Assembly: GCA_044346445.1 (NCBI GenBank)
Contig: JBIIZD010000105.1
Location: 1-8,246, forward strand
From: CAISGS01 sp044346445
Lineage (GTDB): Bacteria > Pseudomonadota > Alphaproteobacteria > Caulobacterales > Caulobacteraceae
Reading direction: 5' to 3'
Length of the DNA stretch: 8,246 bases
A program made the translations under genes and the position numbers. The notes under the pieces were generated by a model. The model saw only the letters and a program-made list of their open reading frames with translations, searched no databases and had not been told where the DNA came from. Positions 1 through 5,577 of the stretch are shown here, piece by piece (within the stretch, counting starts at the first letter, position 1; each line of letters opens with the position of its first letter).

Positions 1-84
1 GGTTGGGTCATGCCTATGCTTTAAACCGACTTGGCGTTCGTCGCAAATGGGACAATTGATCCCGTATGGATTGGGAGCCCGATC

Positions 85-951
85 ATGCCAGAATTGCCTG
101 AGGTTGAGACGGTCCGACGGGGCCTGGCTCCGGTTCTGGTCGGCCAAAGACTGGCGCGGGTCGAGCAAAGACGGCCAGACCTGCGTTTTGCCTTTCCAGA
201 CGGCTTTGTCCAAACCTTGACGGGGGCAAGGATTATAGCGCTGGAACGGCGGGCCAAGTATTTATGGGCGCATCTGGACCGGAGCCTAACCTTGGTCATG
301 CATCTGGGCATGAGCGGGCGGTTTGAGATTGCGGTGCCAGGCGATGCCCCAGACCGGCCCGGCGAATTTGTCTATGCCGCCGCCTCCGATCCGCGCCATG
401 CGCATGTGGTGTTTGAGACGCAGGACGGCGTGATCGTGACCTATTCAGACCCGCGCCGGTTTGGTTTTATGGGCCTTGTTGAGACCGAACACATCCATCA
501 GCACCCCTGGTTCGCCCAGATGGGGCCAGAGCCGCTGGGCGAGGGGTTTGACGGGGCCAGGCTGGTTCAGGCCTTTAAGGACCGCAAACAAACGCCCAAG
601 ACCTTGCTGCTGGACCAAAGGGTGGTGGCCGGGCTTGGCAATATCTATGTCTGTGAGGCCCTGCACCGGACCAAGATCTCGCCCCTGGTGGCTGGCGGGA
701 CACTTTCATCAAGGCGGCTCGAAGCTCTAGCGGCCATGATCAAGACCGTCTTGGCCGAGGCCATTGCCGCAGGGGGGTCAACCTTGCGCGACTATGCTGG
801 GGCGGACGGAGCGCTGGGCTATTTCCAGCATAGTTTTGGTGCCTATGGCCGGGAAGGCCAGCCCTGCCCAAACCTCGGCTGCAAGGGCATGATCGCTCGG
901 GTGGTTCAGGCGGGGCGGTCGACATTTTATTGCGAGTCGTGTCAGGTGTGA
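85..951 (+). CDS. mutM: Formamidopyrimidine-DNA glycosylase (Fpg/MutM)
   Basis: Bifunctional base-excision repair enzyme that removes 8-oxoguanine and formamidopyrimidines from DNA and nicks the abasic site. The 288-residue product begins MPELPEVETVRRGL. After Met removal the exposed Pro is the family's Schiff-base nucleophile and the next Glu is catalytic. This fixes the start at the ATG at 85 rather than the in-frame TTG at 31, and GGGAG at 73-77 lies 7 bases upstream of it. Other landmarks are Lys58 in RRAKYL, which is the conserved lesion-binding lysine; the helix-two-turn-helix segment with GLGNIYVCEAL (Asn186); and a C-terminal zinc finger with Cys261, 266, 283 and 286. Its spacing is C-x4-C-x16-C-x2-C, with Arg278 in GRSTFYC. 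Escherichia coli has C-x2-C in the first pair; the longer knuckle is, as I recall, common in alphaproteobacteria. The next gene follows after 28 bases with no terminator, so the two are probably cotranscribed. No clear promoter is visible in the 84 bases upstream. Confidence 0.97.
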   Translation: MPELPEVETVRRGLAPVLVGQRLARVEQRRPDLRFAFPDGFVQTLTGARIIALERRAKYLWAHLDRSLTLVMHLGMSGRFEIAVPGDAPDRPGEFVYAAASDPRHAHVVFETQDGVIVTYSDPRRFGFMGLVETEHIHQHPWFAQMGPEPLGEGFDGARLVQAFKDRKQTPKTLLLDQRVVAGLGNIYVCEALHRTKISPLVAGGTLSSRRLEALAAMIKTVLAEAIAAGGSTLRDYAGADGALGYFQHSFGAYGREGQPCPNLGCKGMIARVVQAGRSTFYCESCQV

Positions 952-979
952 TTTAACCCTCGCACCCAGAGGATAGGTC

Positions 980-1876
980 ATGCTTTTTCATCGTCTGGTG
1001 CGCCTTGCCTTGGGCGCAGGTCTTGGCCTTGCCCTGCTGCTGGCGCAGCCTGTTCTGGCTCAGCCGCCGGTCTGGATCGTTAAGGATAAAAATTCGCGCA
1101 TGATCCTGTTTGGCTCGGTGCATGTCTTGCCAGCGGCACCGCAAGGCCAATTGCCGGTCTGGATGCCGCCTGCCCTCAGCCTGGCCATGACCAAGGCGCA
1201 AGATATCTGGTTTGAACTGCCGATTGATCCGGCTGCCGCCGCCCAGGTGTCCCAATTGGCTATGGCCAAGGGTATGCTGCCGCCGGGCCAGAGCCTTTCG
1301 CGCCAGATTTCGCCTGCGGGGCGCGAGCGTCTGGCCCGGATTGGCCTAAGGGTGGGGTTTCGTCCCGACCAACTCGACCGGTTCCAGCCCTGGCTGGCCG
1401 AGGCAAGCCTGGCGGTTGCGGTGTTTCAGCTTGATGGGGCCAGCGGTAAGGATGGCGTGGAACAGGTGCTTGCAGCGCGCCTTGGCCCCAAGGTGGCCCG
1501 CAAGGCTTTTGAGACGCCCAGCGAGCAGATCGGATTTCTGGCCGATGCAAGTCCTGCCGAACAGATCGCGTCCTTGGAAGAAACCTTGCGCCAGATTGAT
1601 GAGGAGCCAAAAGCCTATCAAAAACTGGTTCAGGCCTGGATGAAGGGCGACCTGGAAACGCTTGATCGCGAGGCCCTGCAACCGGTTCGTCGCCTGACGC
1701 CCGGCATCTATCAAGGCCTGATCCGGCAAAGAAACCTTAATTGGGCCCAGACCCTGCGCAAGCGGATGGCCGGGCGGGGCACGACGCTGGTGGTGGTGGG
1801 GGTCGGGCATCTGATTGGCCCTGACGGTCTACCGGCCCTGCTCCGCGCTCAAGGCTTTGCCGTGGAGGGGCCTTAA
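980..1876 (+). CDS. TraB/GumN family protein, probably exported
   Basis: A 298-residue protein of the TraB/GumN family. Residues 1-27 form a typical Sec signal peptide: two basic residues, a Leu/Ala/Gly hydrophobic core, and a probable cleavage after Val-Leu-Ala27. The mature protein begins with WIVKDKNSRMILFGSVHVLP, which carries the family's first conserved motif (GSVH, 45-48). It ends with LVVVGVGHLIGPDGLPALL, which carries the second (GVGH, 274-277). These two Gly/His motifs bracket the fold and are thought to supply metal-binding or catalytic residues in the wider TraB/Tiki/EreA clan. Some eukaryotic Tiki members are metalloproteases, but the role of the bacterial proteins is not established and I infer no substrate. 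The product is likely periplasmic, since no second membrane segment or lipobox is visible. The ATG at 980 is preceded by AGAGGA at 968-973. The gene sits 28 bases after mutM and is probably in its transcript. It ends 162 bases before rpsT, which has its own promoter. Confidence 0.88.
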   Translation: MLFHRLVRLALGAGLGLALLLAQPVLAQPPVWIVKDKNSRMILFGSVHVLPAAPQGQLPVWMPPALSLAMTKAQDIWFELPIDPAAAAQVSQLAMAKGMLPPGQSLSRQISPAGRERLARIGLRVGFRPDQLDRFQPWLAEASLAVAVFQLDGASGKDGVEQVLAARLGPKVARKAFETPSEQIGFLADASPAEQIASLEETLRQIDEEPKAYQKLVQAWMKGDLETLDREALQPVRRLTPGIYQGLIRQRNLNWAQTLRKRMAGRGTTLVVVGVGHLIGPDGLPALLRAQGFAVEGP

Positions 1877-1942
1877 GGCTTAAACAGGGATCAAGCGGCC
1901 CGGGCATCCGATGGCCTTATATGACAGAATGACTCAATCGCG

Positions 1943-1971
1943 TTGACGCGGGCCTTTGCTTTCAGTATATG
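1943..1971 (+). promoter_or_regulatory. Sigma70-type promoter of rpsT
   Basis: TTGACG (1943-1948) and TATATG (1966-1971) are separated by exactly 17 bases, the optimal spacing for housekeeping sigma factor. Transcription would begin near 1978, giving rpsT a leader of about 60 bases. A GACTC (GANTC) methylation site lies at 1931-1935, seven bases upstream of the -35 box. The assignment rests on consensus match and position only. Confidence 0.7.
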
Positions 1972-2038
1972 CCCCCTCTCCTAATTTCGGTGGCAGGCCT
2001 CTTGCCCGCCGCTTTTCCATTCGAAGGTTCTAAAACCC

Positions 2039-2308
2039 ATGGCCAATACGCCAGGCGCCAAAAAGGCGATCCGTAAGATCGAGCGCCGTACCGAGGTCAA
2101 TAAGGCCCGTCGTTCGCGCGTCCGGACCTTTTTGCGCAAGTTTGAAGAGGCCGTGACGGCCGGTGATGTCGCCGCTGCAAAGGGTGCCTTTGTCGAGGCG
2201 CAATCGGAGCTGATGCGGGCCGTATCCAAGGGTGTGGTCCACAAGAATACAGGCTCGCGAAAGGTGTCTCGCCTTGCCGCGCAACTCAAGAGACTTGATG
2301 CTGCCTGA
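2039..2308 (+). CDS. rpsT: 30S ribosomal protein bS20
   Basis: Ribosomal protein S20, an early-binding small-subunit protein that contacts the 5' domain and helix 44 of 16S rRNA. The 89-residue product is the usual length and very basic. It opens MANTPGAKKAIRKIERRTEVN, the alphaproteobacterial version of the family's Lys/Arg-rich first helix. It continues with RRSRVRTFLRKFEEAV and then the conserved C-terminal part SKGVVHKNTGSRKVSRLA. The start is the ATG at 2039, with AAGG at 2024-2027 upstream (11-base spacing, on the long side). It has its own promoter (1943-1971) and an intrinsic terminator (2368-2394), so it is probably a single-gene transcript although dnaA follows on the same strand. 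S20 represses its own translation in enterobacteria; nothing in this short leader shows that directly. Location directly upstream of dnaA matches my recollection of Caulobacter crescentus. Confidence 0.98.
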   Translation: MANTPGAKKAIRKIERRTEVNKARRSRVRTFLRKFEEAVTAGDVAAAKGAFVEAQSELMRAVSKGVVHKNTGSRKVSRLAAQLKRLDAA

Positions 2309-2367
2309 TTTATTAGAAAAGCCGTTGCTTTAACGGTTAAACGTTTGATATATATAGTTATTAAATG
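2309..2367 (+). other. AT-rich 3' untranslated segment of rpsT
   Basis: These 59 bases between the rpsT stop and its terminator are only about 25% G+C, against roughly 60% in the surrounding genes. They hold two overlapping inverted repeats that cannot form together. One is CCGTT (2322-2326) with AACGG (2332-2336) around a five-base loop. The other is TTTAAC-G-GTTAAA (2329-2341). The 8-base palindrome AAACGTTT follows at 2339-2346, then an alternating TA run at 2349-2356. The stems are weak and no protein-coding potential is visible. Confidence 0.55.
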
Positions 2368-2399
2368 ATCGGTGAGGCTGCTGGCCTCACCGATTTTTT
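2368..2399 (+). terminator. Rho-independent terminator of rpsT
   Basis: A perfect 11-bp stem, ATCGGTGAGGC (2368-2378) with GCCTCACCGAT (2384-2394), encloses a five-base loop TGCTG. The 3' arm runs straight into six T residues (2394-2399) and then GTTTC. This is a textbook intrinsic terminator 59 bases after the rpsT stop codon. It should separate rpsT from dnaA transcription. The opposite strand lacks a T tract, so it appears to work in one direction only. Confidence 0.93.
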
Positions 2400-2515
2400 G
2401 TTTCTCTACGGAATTATTCAGAGCCTCGTCGTGAACATTTTCGGCTATGATATTGGCGAATTTGGATGTTTTACGAGTCAACAAATATATGTCGATTTTA
2501 ACCAAAGAATCCCCG

Positions 2516-2543
2516 TTGACCCGCCCCTGATCAAGGCTACTCT
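2516..2543 (+). promoter_or_regulatory. Possible dnaA promoter
   Basis: TTGACC (2516-2521) and TACTCT (2538-2543) are separated by 16 bases. The -35 box is good and the -10 box mediocre. GAATC (2507-2511) lies four bases upstream of the -35, much as a GANTC precedes the rpsT promoter. If used, transcription would begin near 2551 and give a leader of about 230 bases containing both hairpins. Two other TTGAC sequences (2584, 2627) have no acceptable -10 at normal spacing. Confidence 0.35.
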
Positions 2544-2587
2544 GTGCACCTTAGCGTGTTTCACCGGTTGGCAGATGACGGCATTGA

Positions 2588-2611
2588 CGAAACGCCCTTG
2601 CGGGTTTTTCG
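2588..2611 (+). promoter_or_regulatory. Imperfect hairpin in the putative dnaA leader
   Basis: CGAAA (2588-2592) pairs with TTTCG (2607-2611), and GCCC (2594-2597) pairs with GGGT (2602-2605, one G-U pair) around a TTGC loop. One C/U mismatch interrupts the stem. The 3' arm contains five T residues, so it resembles a weak terminator or attenuator. It may simply be a structured leader element. Confidence 0.35.
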
Positions 2612-2702
2612 GATACCAAACTTTTCTTGACTGTTCGGGTGCGCGCTTGGGCTTGGGACCATTTCACTTGATTGCTGTGCGGTTTTGCGCGGCACTGTTG
2701 TG

Positions 2703-2757
2703 ATTTGTCCTTGTTGGCCGGCCTTGGATCTGAGGCTGGCGGCCCAATGAGACAAAT
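2703..2757 (+). promoter_or_regulatory. Composite hairpin just upstream of the dnaA ribosome binding site
   Basis: ATTTGTC (2703-2709) and GACAAAT (2751-2757) form a perfect 7-bp outer stem. Inside, TTGGCCG (2714-2720) pairs with CGGCCCAA (2740-2747) except for one bulged C, and GCC (2721-2723) can add three pairs with GGC (2734-2736). Small internal loops (CTTG and TGA) join the stems. The structure ends 12 bases before the GGGGGA ribosome binding site (2770-2775), so it leaves that site free but adjacent. A role in DnaA translation is inference. Confidence 0.45.
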
Positions 2758-2780
2758 GTTTTGGGTATTGGGGGACGGGC

Positions 2781-4241
2781 ATGCCGATCATGAGCTATGA
2801 CGCAATAGACGTTCAAGGTCAGGCTGGGACGGTATGGGGCAAGGCCTGCGCGGCGCTCAAGACGGAACTGGGTGAAGCGGCCTATGGGTCTTGGTTGGCC
2901 CAAGCGACTGTTCGTCAAGCCAGCAGCGGAAGTCTGGTCCTGGTGACGCCCACGGGTATTGCGAGGGACTGGATTCGCCGTAATGCTTGGCACCGTATTT
3001 CTGAGCTCTGGGCCATGAATGATCCAGCCGGTCGCAAGATCGATCTGAAATCGAGGGCGGAATTCGAGGCGACTGCCGGCGCCTCGGCCATGACGGATGC
3101 CGAGCGTATCGCGGTGGCAATGCCGGTCTCGTCCGATATGCCAGGTCTTATGCCCATGGCCGGGGCCATACAGGGGGGTGATGGTGCCCGTGCGCAGAAA
3201 TCCTTGGGTCTGCAAGAGCGCTTTACCTTTGAAAGCTTTGTCCCTGGCCCTGCCAATGAATTTGCCCTCGCCGTGGCGCGTCGGGTTGCGTCCTGGGCGG
3301 ATGGCCATTTTAACCCTGTCCTAATCCATGGCCCTTATGGCTTTGGCAAGACCCACCTGCTCAATGCCATCGCCTGGGAAGCCATGCGAACCGCGCCAGA
3401 AAAGCGGGTGGTCTATCTGACGGCAGAGCGGTTCTTATCAACCTTTGTGCGGGCCGTGATGGACAAGCATACCTCGGCCTTCAAGGAGGATTTGCGGGCT
3501 GCGGACCTGCTCTTGATCGATGATGTGCATTTTGTCGGCGGTAAGCAATCTACCCAGGAAGAACTGTTCCACACCCTGACCGCCCTGGTCGAGGATGGTC
3601 GCCGGGTGGTGTTTTCGTCGGATCGCGCGCCTGCGGCCCTGGATGAACTGGATGCGCGGCTGCGCTCGCACCTTCAGGCCGGACTGGTCTGCGGTATTGA
3701 GCCGGCTGATCGCACCTTGCGTTTGGGCATTTTGGAAAAAAAGCTGGACATGCTCGGTCGTCAGCAGGGGCTGGTCGGTATAACGGCGCGGCCCGAGGTC
3801 TTGCAGTTTCTGGCCGACCGTTTCACCGAAAGTGTGCGGGAACTGGAGGGCGCGCTCAACACCCTCATGGCCCGGATGGGCGAGGGGGTTACACGTATGA
3901 CTCTGGACGAAGCCCAGGCGATCTTGCGTCCGCACCTGCGCGGCGGTGAAAAGCGGATCACGATTGATGATATCCAAAAAGCCACCTCGGAGCATTTTGG
4001 CCTGAAACAAGCTGATCTCATTTCAGAACGTCGCAATCGCTCGATCGCCCGGCCGCGTCAGGCGGCCATGTGGCTGGCCAAGCAATTGACCACGCGCTCC
4101 TTGCCCGATATTGGCCGCCGCTTTGGCGGGCGTGATCACACCACAGTCTTGCATGCCGTGCGCCGTATTGAAGCCCTGCGCGCCGATGATCCGCAACTGG
4201 TCCGTGACCTTGAAGCCTTGACGCGCAAGCTGCGGGGCTAG
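2781..4241 (+). CDS. dnaA: Chromosomal replication initiator protein DnaA
   Basis: AAA+ ATPase that binds DnaA boxes at the origin, melts DNA and recruits the DnaB helicase; it also acts as a transcription factor. The product has 486 residues. Domain I is about 1-95 (WGKACAALKTELG..YGSWLA and GIARDWIRRN), followed by a short linker. Domain III contains Walker A GPYGFGKT (184-191), Walker B LLLIDD (243-248) and the sensor 2 Arg353 in SVRELEGALN. Domain IV carries the DnaA signature GGRDHTTVLHAVRRIEAL from 449. The box VII position that holds the Arg finger in Escherichia coli (Arg285) is His297 here, in RLRSHLQAGL. As I recall Caulobacter shares this, so it looks lineage-specific rather than damaged. 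The start is the ATG at 2781, with GGGGGA at 2770-2775; an ATG three codons later is too far from that site. It seems about eight residues shorter at the N terminus than the Caulobacter protein. Transcription is separate from rpsT. Confidence 0.98.
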   Translation: MPIMSYDAIDVQGQAGTVWGKACAALKTELGEAAYGSWLAQATVRQASSGSLVLVTPTGIARDWIRRNAWHRISELWAMNDPAGRKIDLKSRAEFEATAGASAMTDAERIAVAMPVSSDMPGLMPMAGAIQGGDGARAQKSLGLQERFTFESFVPGPANEFALAVARRVASWADGHFNPVLIHGPYGFGKTHLLNAIAWEAMRTAPEKRVVYLTAERFLSTFVRAVMDKHTSAFKEDLRAADLLLIDDVHFVGGKQSTQEELFHTLTALVEDGRRVVFSSDRAPAALDELDARLRSHLQAGLVCGIEPADRTLRLGILEKKLDMLGRQQGLVGITARPEVLQFLADRFTESVRELEGALNTLMARMGEGVTRMTLDEAQAILRPHLRGGEKRITIDDIQKATSEHFGLKQADLISERRNRSIARPRQAAMWLAKQLTTRSLPDIGRRFGGRDHTTVLHAVRRIEALRADDPQLVRDLEALTRKLRG

Positions 4242-4438
4242 GCCCTTAAAACTTGCGGGCCAAGGGTGCAGACCGAGGCGCGATTGCAGGCAATTTGCAA
4301 TCTCTTACCAGACCCCCTTCCCTATGGTGTCTTTTACGCTAATCTTGGTATCCCTGTCGGTGGAATCGCTCGCGATCGCCTCTGTACCAGGTTGGGGAAC
4401 AGCTTGAGGCCCAAAAGGCCTTCTGATCGGAAGACAAG
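4242..4438 (+). promoter_or_regulatory. dnaA-dnaN spacer with a perfect dyad and a GANTC site
   Basis: This 197-base spacer lacks an intrinsic terminator after dnaA: the GC-rich repeats near 4240-4267 have no T tract. The clearest element is a perfect inverted repeat, GATTGCA (4282-4288) and TGCAATC (4296-4302) around a seven-base centre, suited to a dimeric regulator or a short hairpin. GAATC (GANTC) lies at 4363-4367 and the palindrome GCGATCGC at 4372-4379. I saw no well-spaced -35/-10 pair, so a separate dnaN promoter is possible but not demonstrated. Confidence 0.45.
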
Positions 4439-5557
4439 ATGAAGCTCACGATTGAACGGGCAGCGCTGCTAAAGGCCCTCGGACATGTGCAAAGCGTCGT
4501 AGAGCGGCGCAACACGATCCCCATATTGTCAAATGTGCTCCTGTCGGCTGAGCGCGGAACCTTGACCTTTTCGGCCACCGATCTGGACATGGAAATCACC
4601 GACGAGGCCGATGCCCGTGTCGAGGTGCCCGGACAGATCACGGCCCCGGCCCATACCTTGTATGAGATCGTGCGCAAACTGCCCGACGGGGCCGAGGTCG
4701 AGCTTAGCTTTGCTGGCGATGATCCGCGCCTGCAGGTCAGTGCTGGTCGCTCGCGGTTCAATCTGCCGGTCCTGCCTGCCGGGGACTTCCCGGTCATGTC
4801 GTCCGAAGGTCTGACCGCAAGGCTGGTGGTCGATACGGTCGATTTGATGCGCCTGATCGACAAGACCCGGTTTGCCATCTCGACCGAAGAAACCCGCTAT
4901 TATCTCAATGGCCTTTACCTGCACACCGTGGTCGATAATGGCGTGACCAAGCTTCGGGCCGTGGCTACGGATGGTCACCGCCTGGCGCTGGCTGAAATGC
5001 TCGCCCCGGAAGGCGCAGTCGGCGCGCCCGGCGTGATCGTACCGCGCAAGACCGTACAGGAGGCCCGCCGCCTGCTGGAAGATGCCGGTGAGAGCGTCGA
5101 GCTTCACCTGTCCCCGGCCAAGGTGCGCTTCAGCTTTGGCCGCGCCGCCTTGACCTCAAAGGTGATTGACGGCTCCTTCCCAGATTATGCCCGGGTCATC
5201 CCCAGGGACAATAACCGGGTCCTGATTGTTGATAATGCCCTGTTTGCCGCAGCGGTGGACCGGGTGGCGACGATCTCGGCCGAGAAGTCGCGTTCGGTCA
5301 AGATGGCGGTAGAGCCGGGCCGGATCATCCTGACTGTGCGCAATATGGAGGCCGGTCAGGGGGTTGAGGAGCTGGAAGTCGATTATGAGGGCGAGGGCTT
5401 TGAGATCGGGTTCAATGCCCGCTATCTGCTCGATGTCGCCGGACAGATTCAGGAAACCAGCGCCGAGTTTCGCTTTGCCGATCCCGCCTCACCGACGCTT
5501 GTGCTCGATCCGGTGGACGACGGCGTGCGCTATGTGCTGATGCCGCTGCGGGTTTGA
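4439..5557 (+). CDS. dnaN: DNA polymerase III sliding clamp (beta subunit)
   Basis: The ring-shaped beta clamp holds polymerase III on DNA and is the docking platform for repair polymerases, ligase and, with Hda, for DnaA inactivation. The 372-residue length is typical of three tandem clamp domains of about 120 residues each. The N terminus, MKLTIERAALLKALGHVQSV followed by VERRNTIPILSNVLL, is the standard opening. Further landmarks are LRAVATDGHRLAL in the middle and the C-terminal YVLMPLRV (365-372), close to the YVVMPMRL ending in Escherichia coli that lines the partner-binding pocket. The start is the ATG at 4439, with GGAAG at 4429-4433 five bases upstream. It lies 197 bases after dnaA and 20 bases before recF, and probably heads a dnaN-recF-gyrB transcript with possible readthrough from dnaA. 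No anomaly was seen. Confidence 0.98.
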   Translation: MKLTIERAALLKALGHVQSVVERRNTIPILSNVLLSAERGTLTFSATDLDMEITDEADARVEVPGQITAPAHTLYEIVRKLPDGAEVELSFAGDDPRLQVSAGRSRFNLPVLPAGDFPVMSSEGLTARLVVDTVDLMRLIDKTRFAISTEETRYYLNGLYLHTVVDNGVTKLRAVATDGHRLALAEMLAPEGAVGAPGVIVPRKTVQEARRLLEDAGESVELHLSPAKVRFSFGRAALTSKVIDGSFPDYARVIPRDNNRVLIVDNALFAAAVDRVATISAEKSRSVKMAVEPGRIILTVRNMEAGQGVEELEVDYEGEGFEIGFNARYLLDVAGQIQETSAEFRFADPASPTLVLDPVDDGVRYVLMPLRV

Positions 5558-5577
5558 TTGCCAGGACTGATCTGGCA

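Larger units (their letters stand above)
2400..2780 (+). promoter_or_regulatory. dnaA upstream control region and leader (no gene)
   Basis: This 381-base stretch has no convincing gene. It holds two GANTC sites (GAGTC 2475-2479, GAATC 2507-2511); a TTAACC half-site (2498-2503) resembling half of a CtrA box; a possible promoter (2516-2543); an imperfect hairpin with a U-rich 3' arm (2588-2611); and a longer composite hairpin (2703-2757) just before the dnaA ribosome binding site. No TTATCCACA-type DnaA box and no full TTAA-N7-TTAA CtrA box was found, so neither an origin nor classical DnaA self-repression is supported. In Caulobacter crescentus, from general knowledge, dnaA has a long untranslated leader and a GANTC-containing promoter that responds to methylation; this region has the same general make-up. 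Confidence 0.6.

Noticed and set aside
1..11. Possible start of a divergent gene on the - strand: ATG at 11-9 reading Met-Thr-Gln-Pro off the window edge.
   Set aside because: A divergent ubiE is plausible upstream of mutM in Caulobacter relatives, but only three full codons are visible and there is no well-placed ribosome binding site.
31..84. In-frame 5' extension of mutM from a TTG at 31.
   Set aside because: The enzyme needs Pro directly after the initiator Met as its nucleophile, so the extension would bury the active site; the ATG at 85 also has the better ribosome site.
1870..1879. 10-bp palindrome GCCTTAAGGC over the stop of the TraB/GumN gene, and GCCCGGGC at 1898-1905, as a terminator.
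   Set aside because: Both palindromes are without a proper loop and neither is followed by a T tract.
1981..2505. 174-codon open frame on the - strand opposite rpsT.
   Set aside because: It lies opposite a conserved ribosomal gene and crosses its terminator, and the translation has no recognisable family features.
2365..2703. 112-codon open frame on the + strand between rpsT and dnaA.
   Set aside because: It begins inside the rpsT terminator, has no ribosome site or recognisable motif, and covers the dnaA control region. I judge it a chance frame.
2309..2780. Chromosomal origin between rpsT and dnaA.
   Set aside because: It is AT-rich in part and next to dnaA, but I found no TTATCCACA-type DnaA box cluster and no iterons. 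An origin elsewhere fits the Caulobacter pattern better.
4240..4267. GC-rich inverted repeats just after dnaA as an intrinsic terminator.
   Set aside because: The pairings (GGCCC/GGGCC or GCCCTT/AAGGGT) are short or imperfect and no T run follows.
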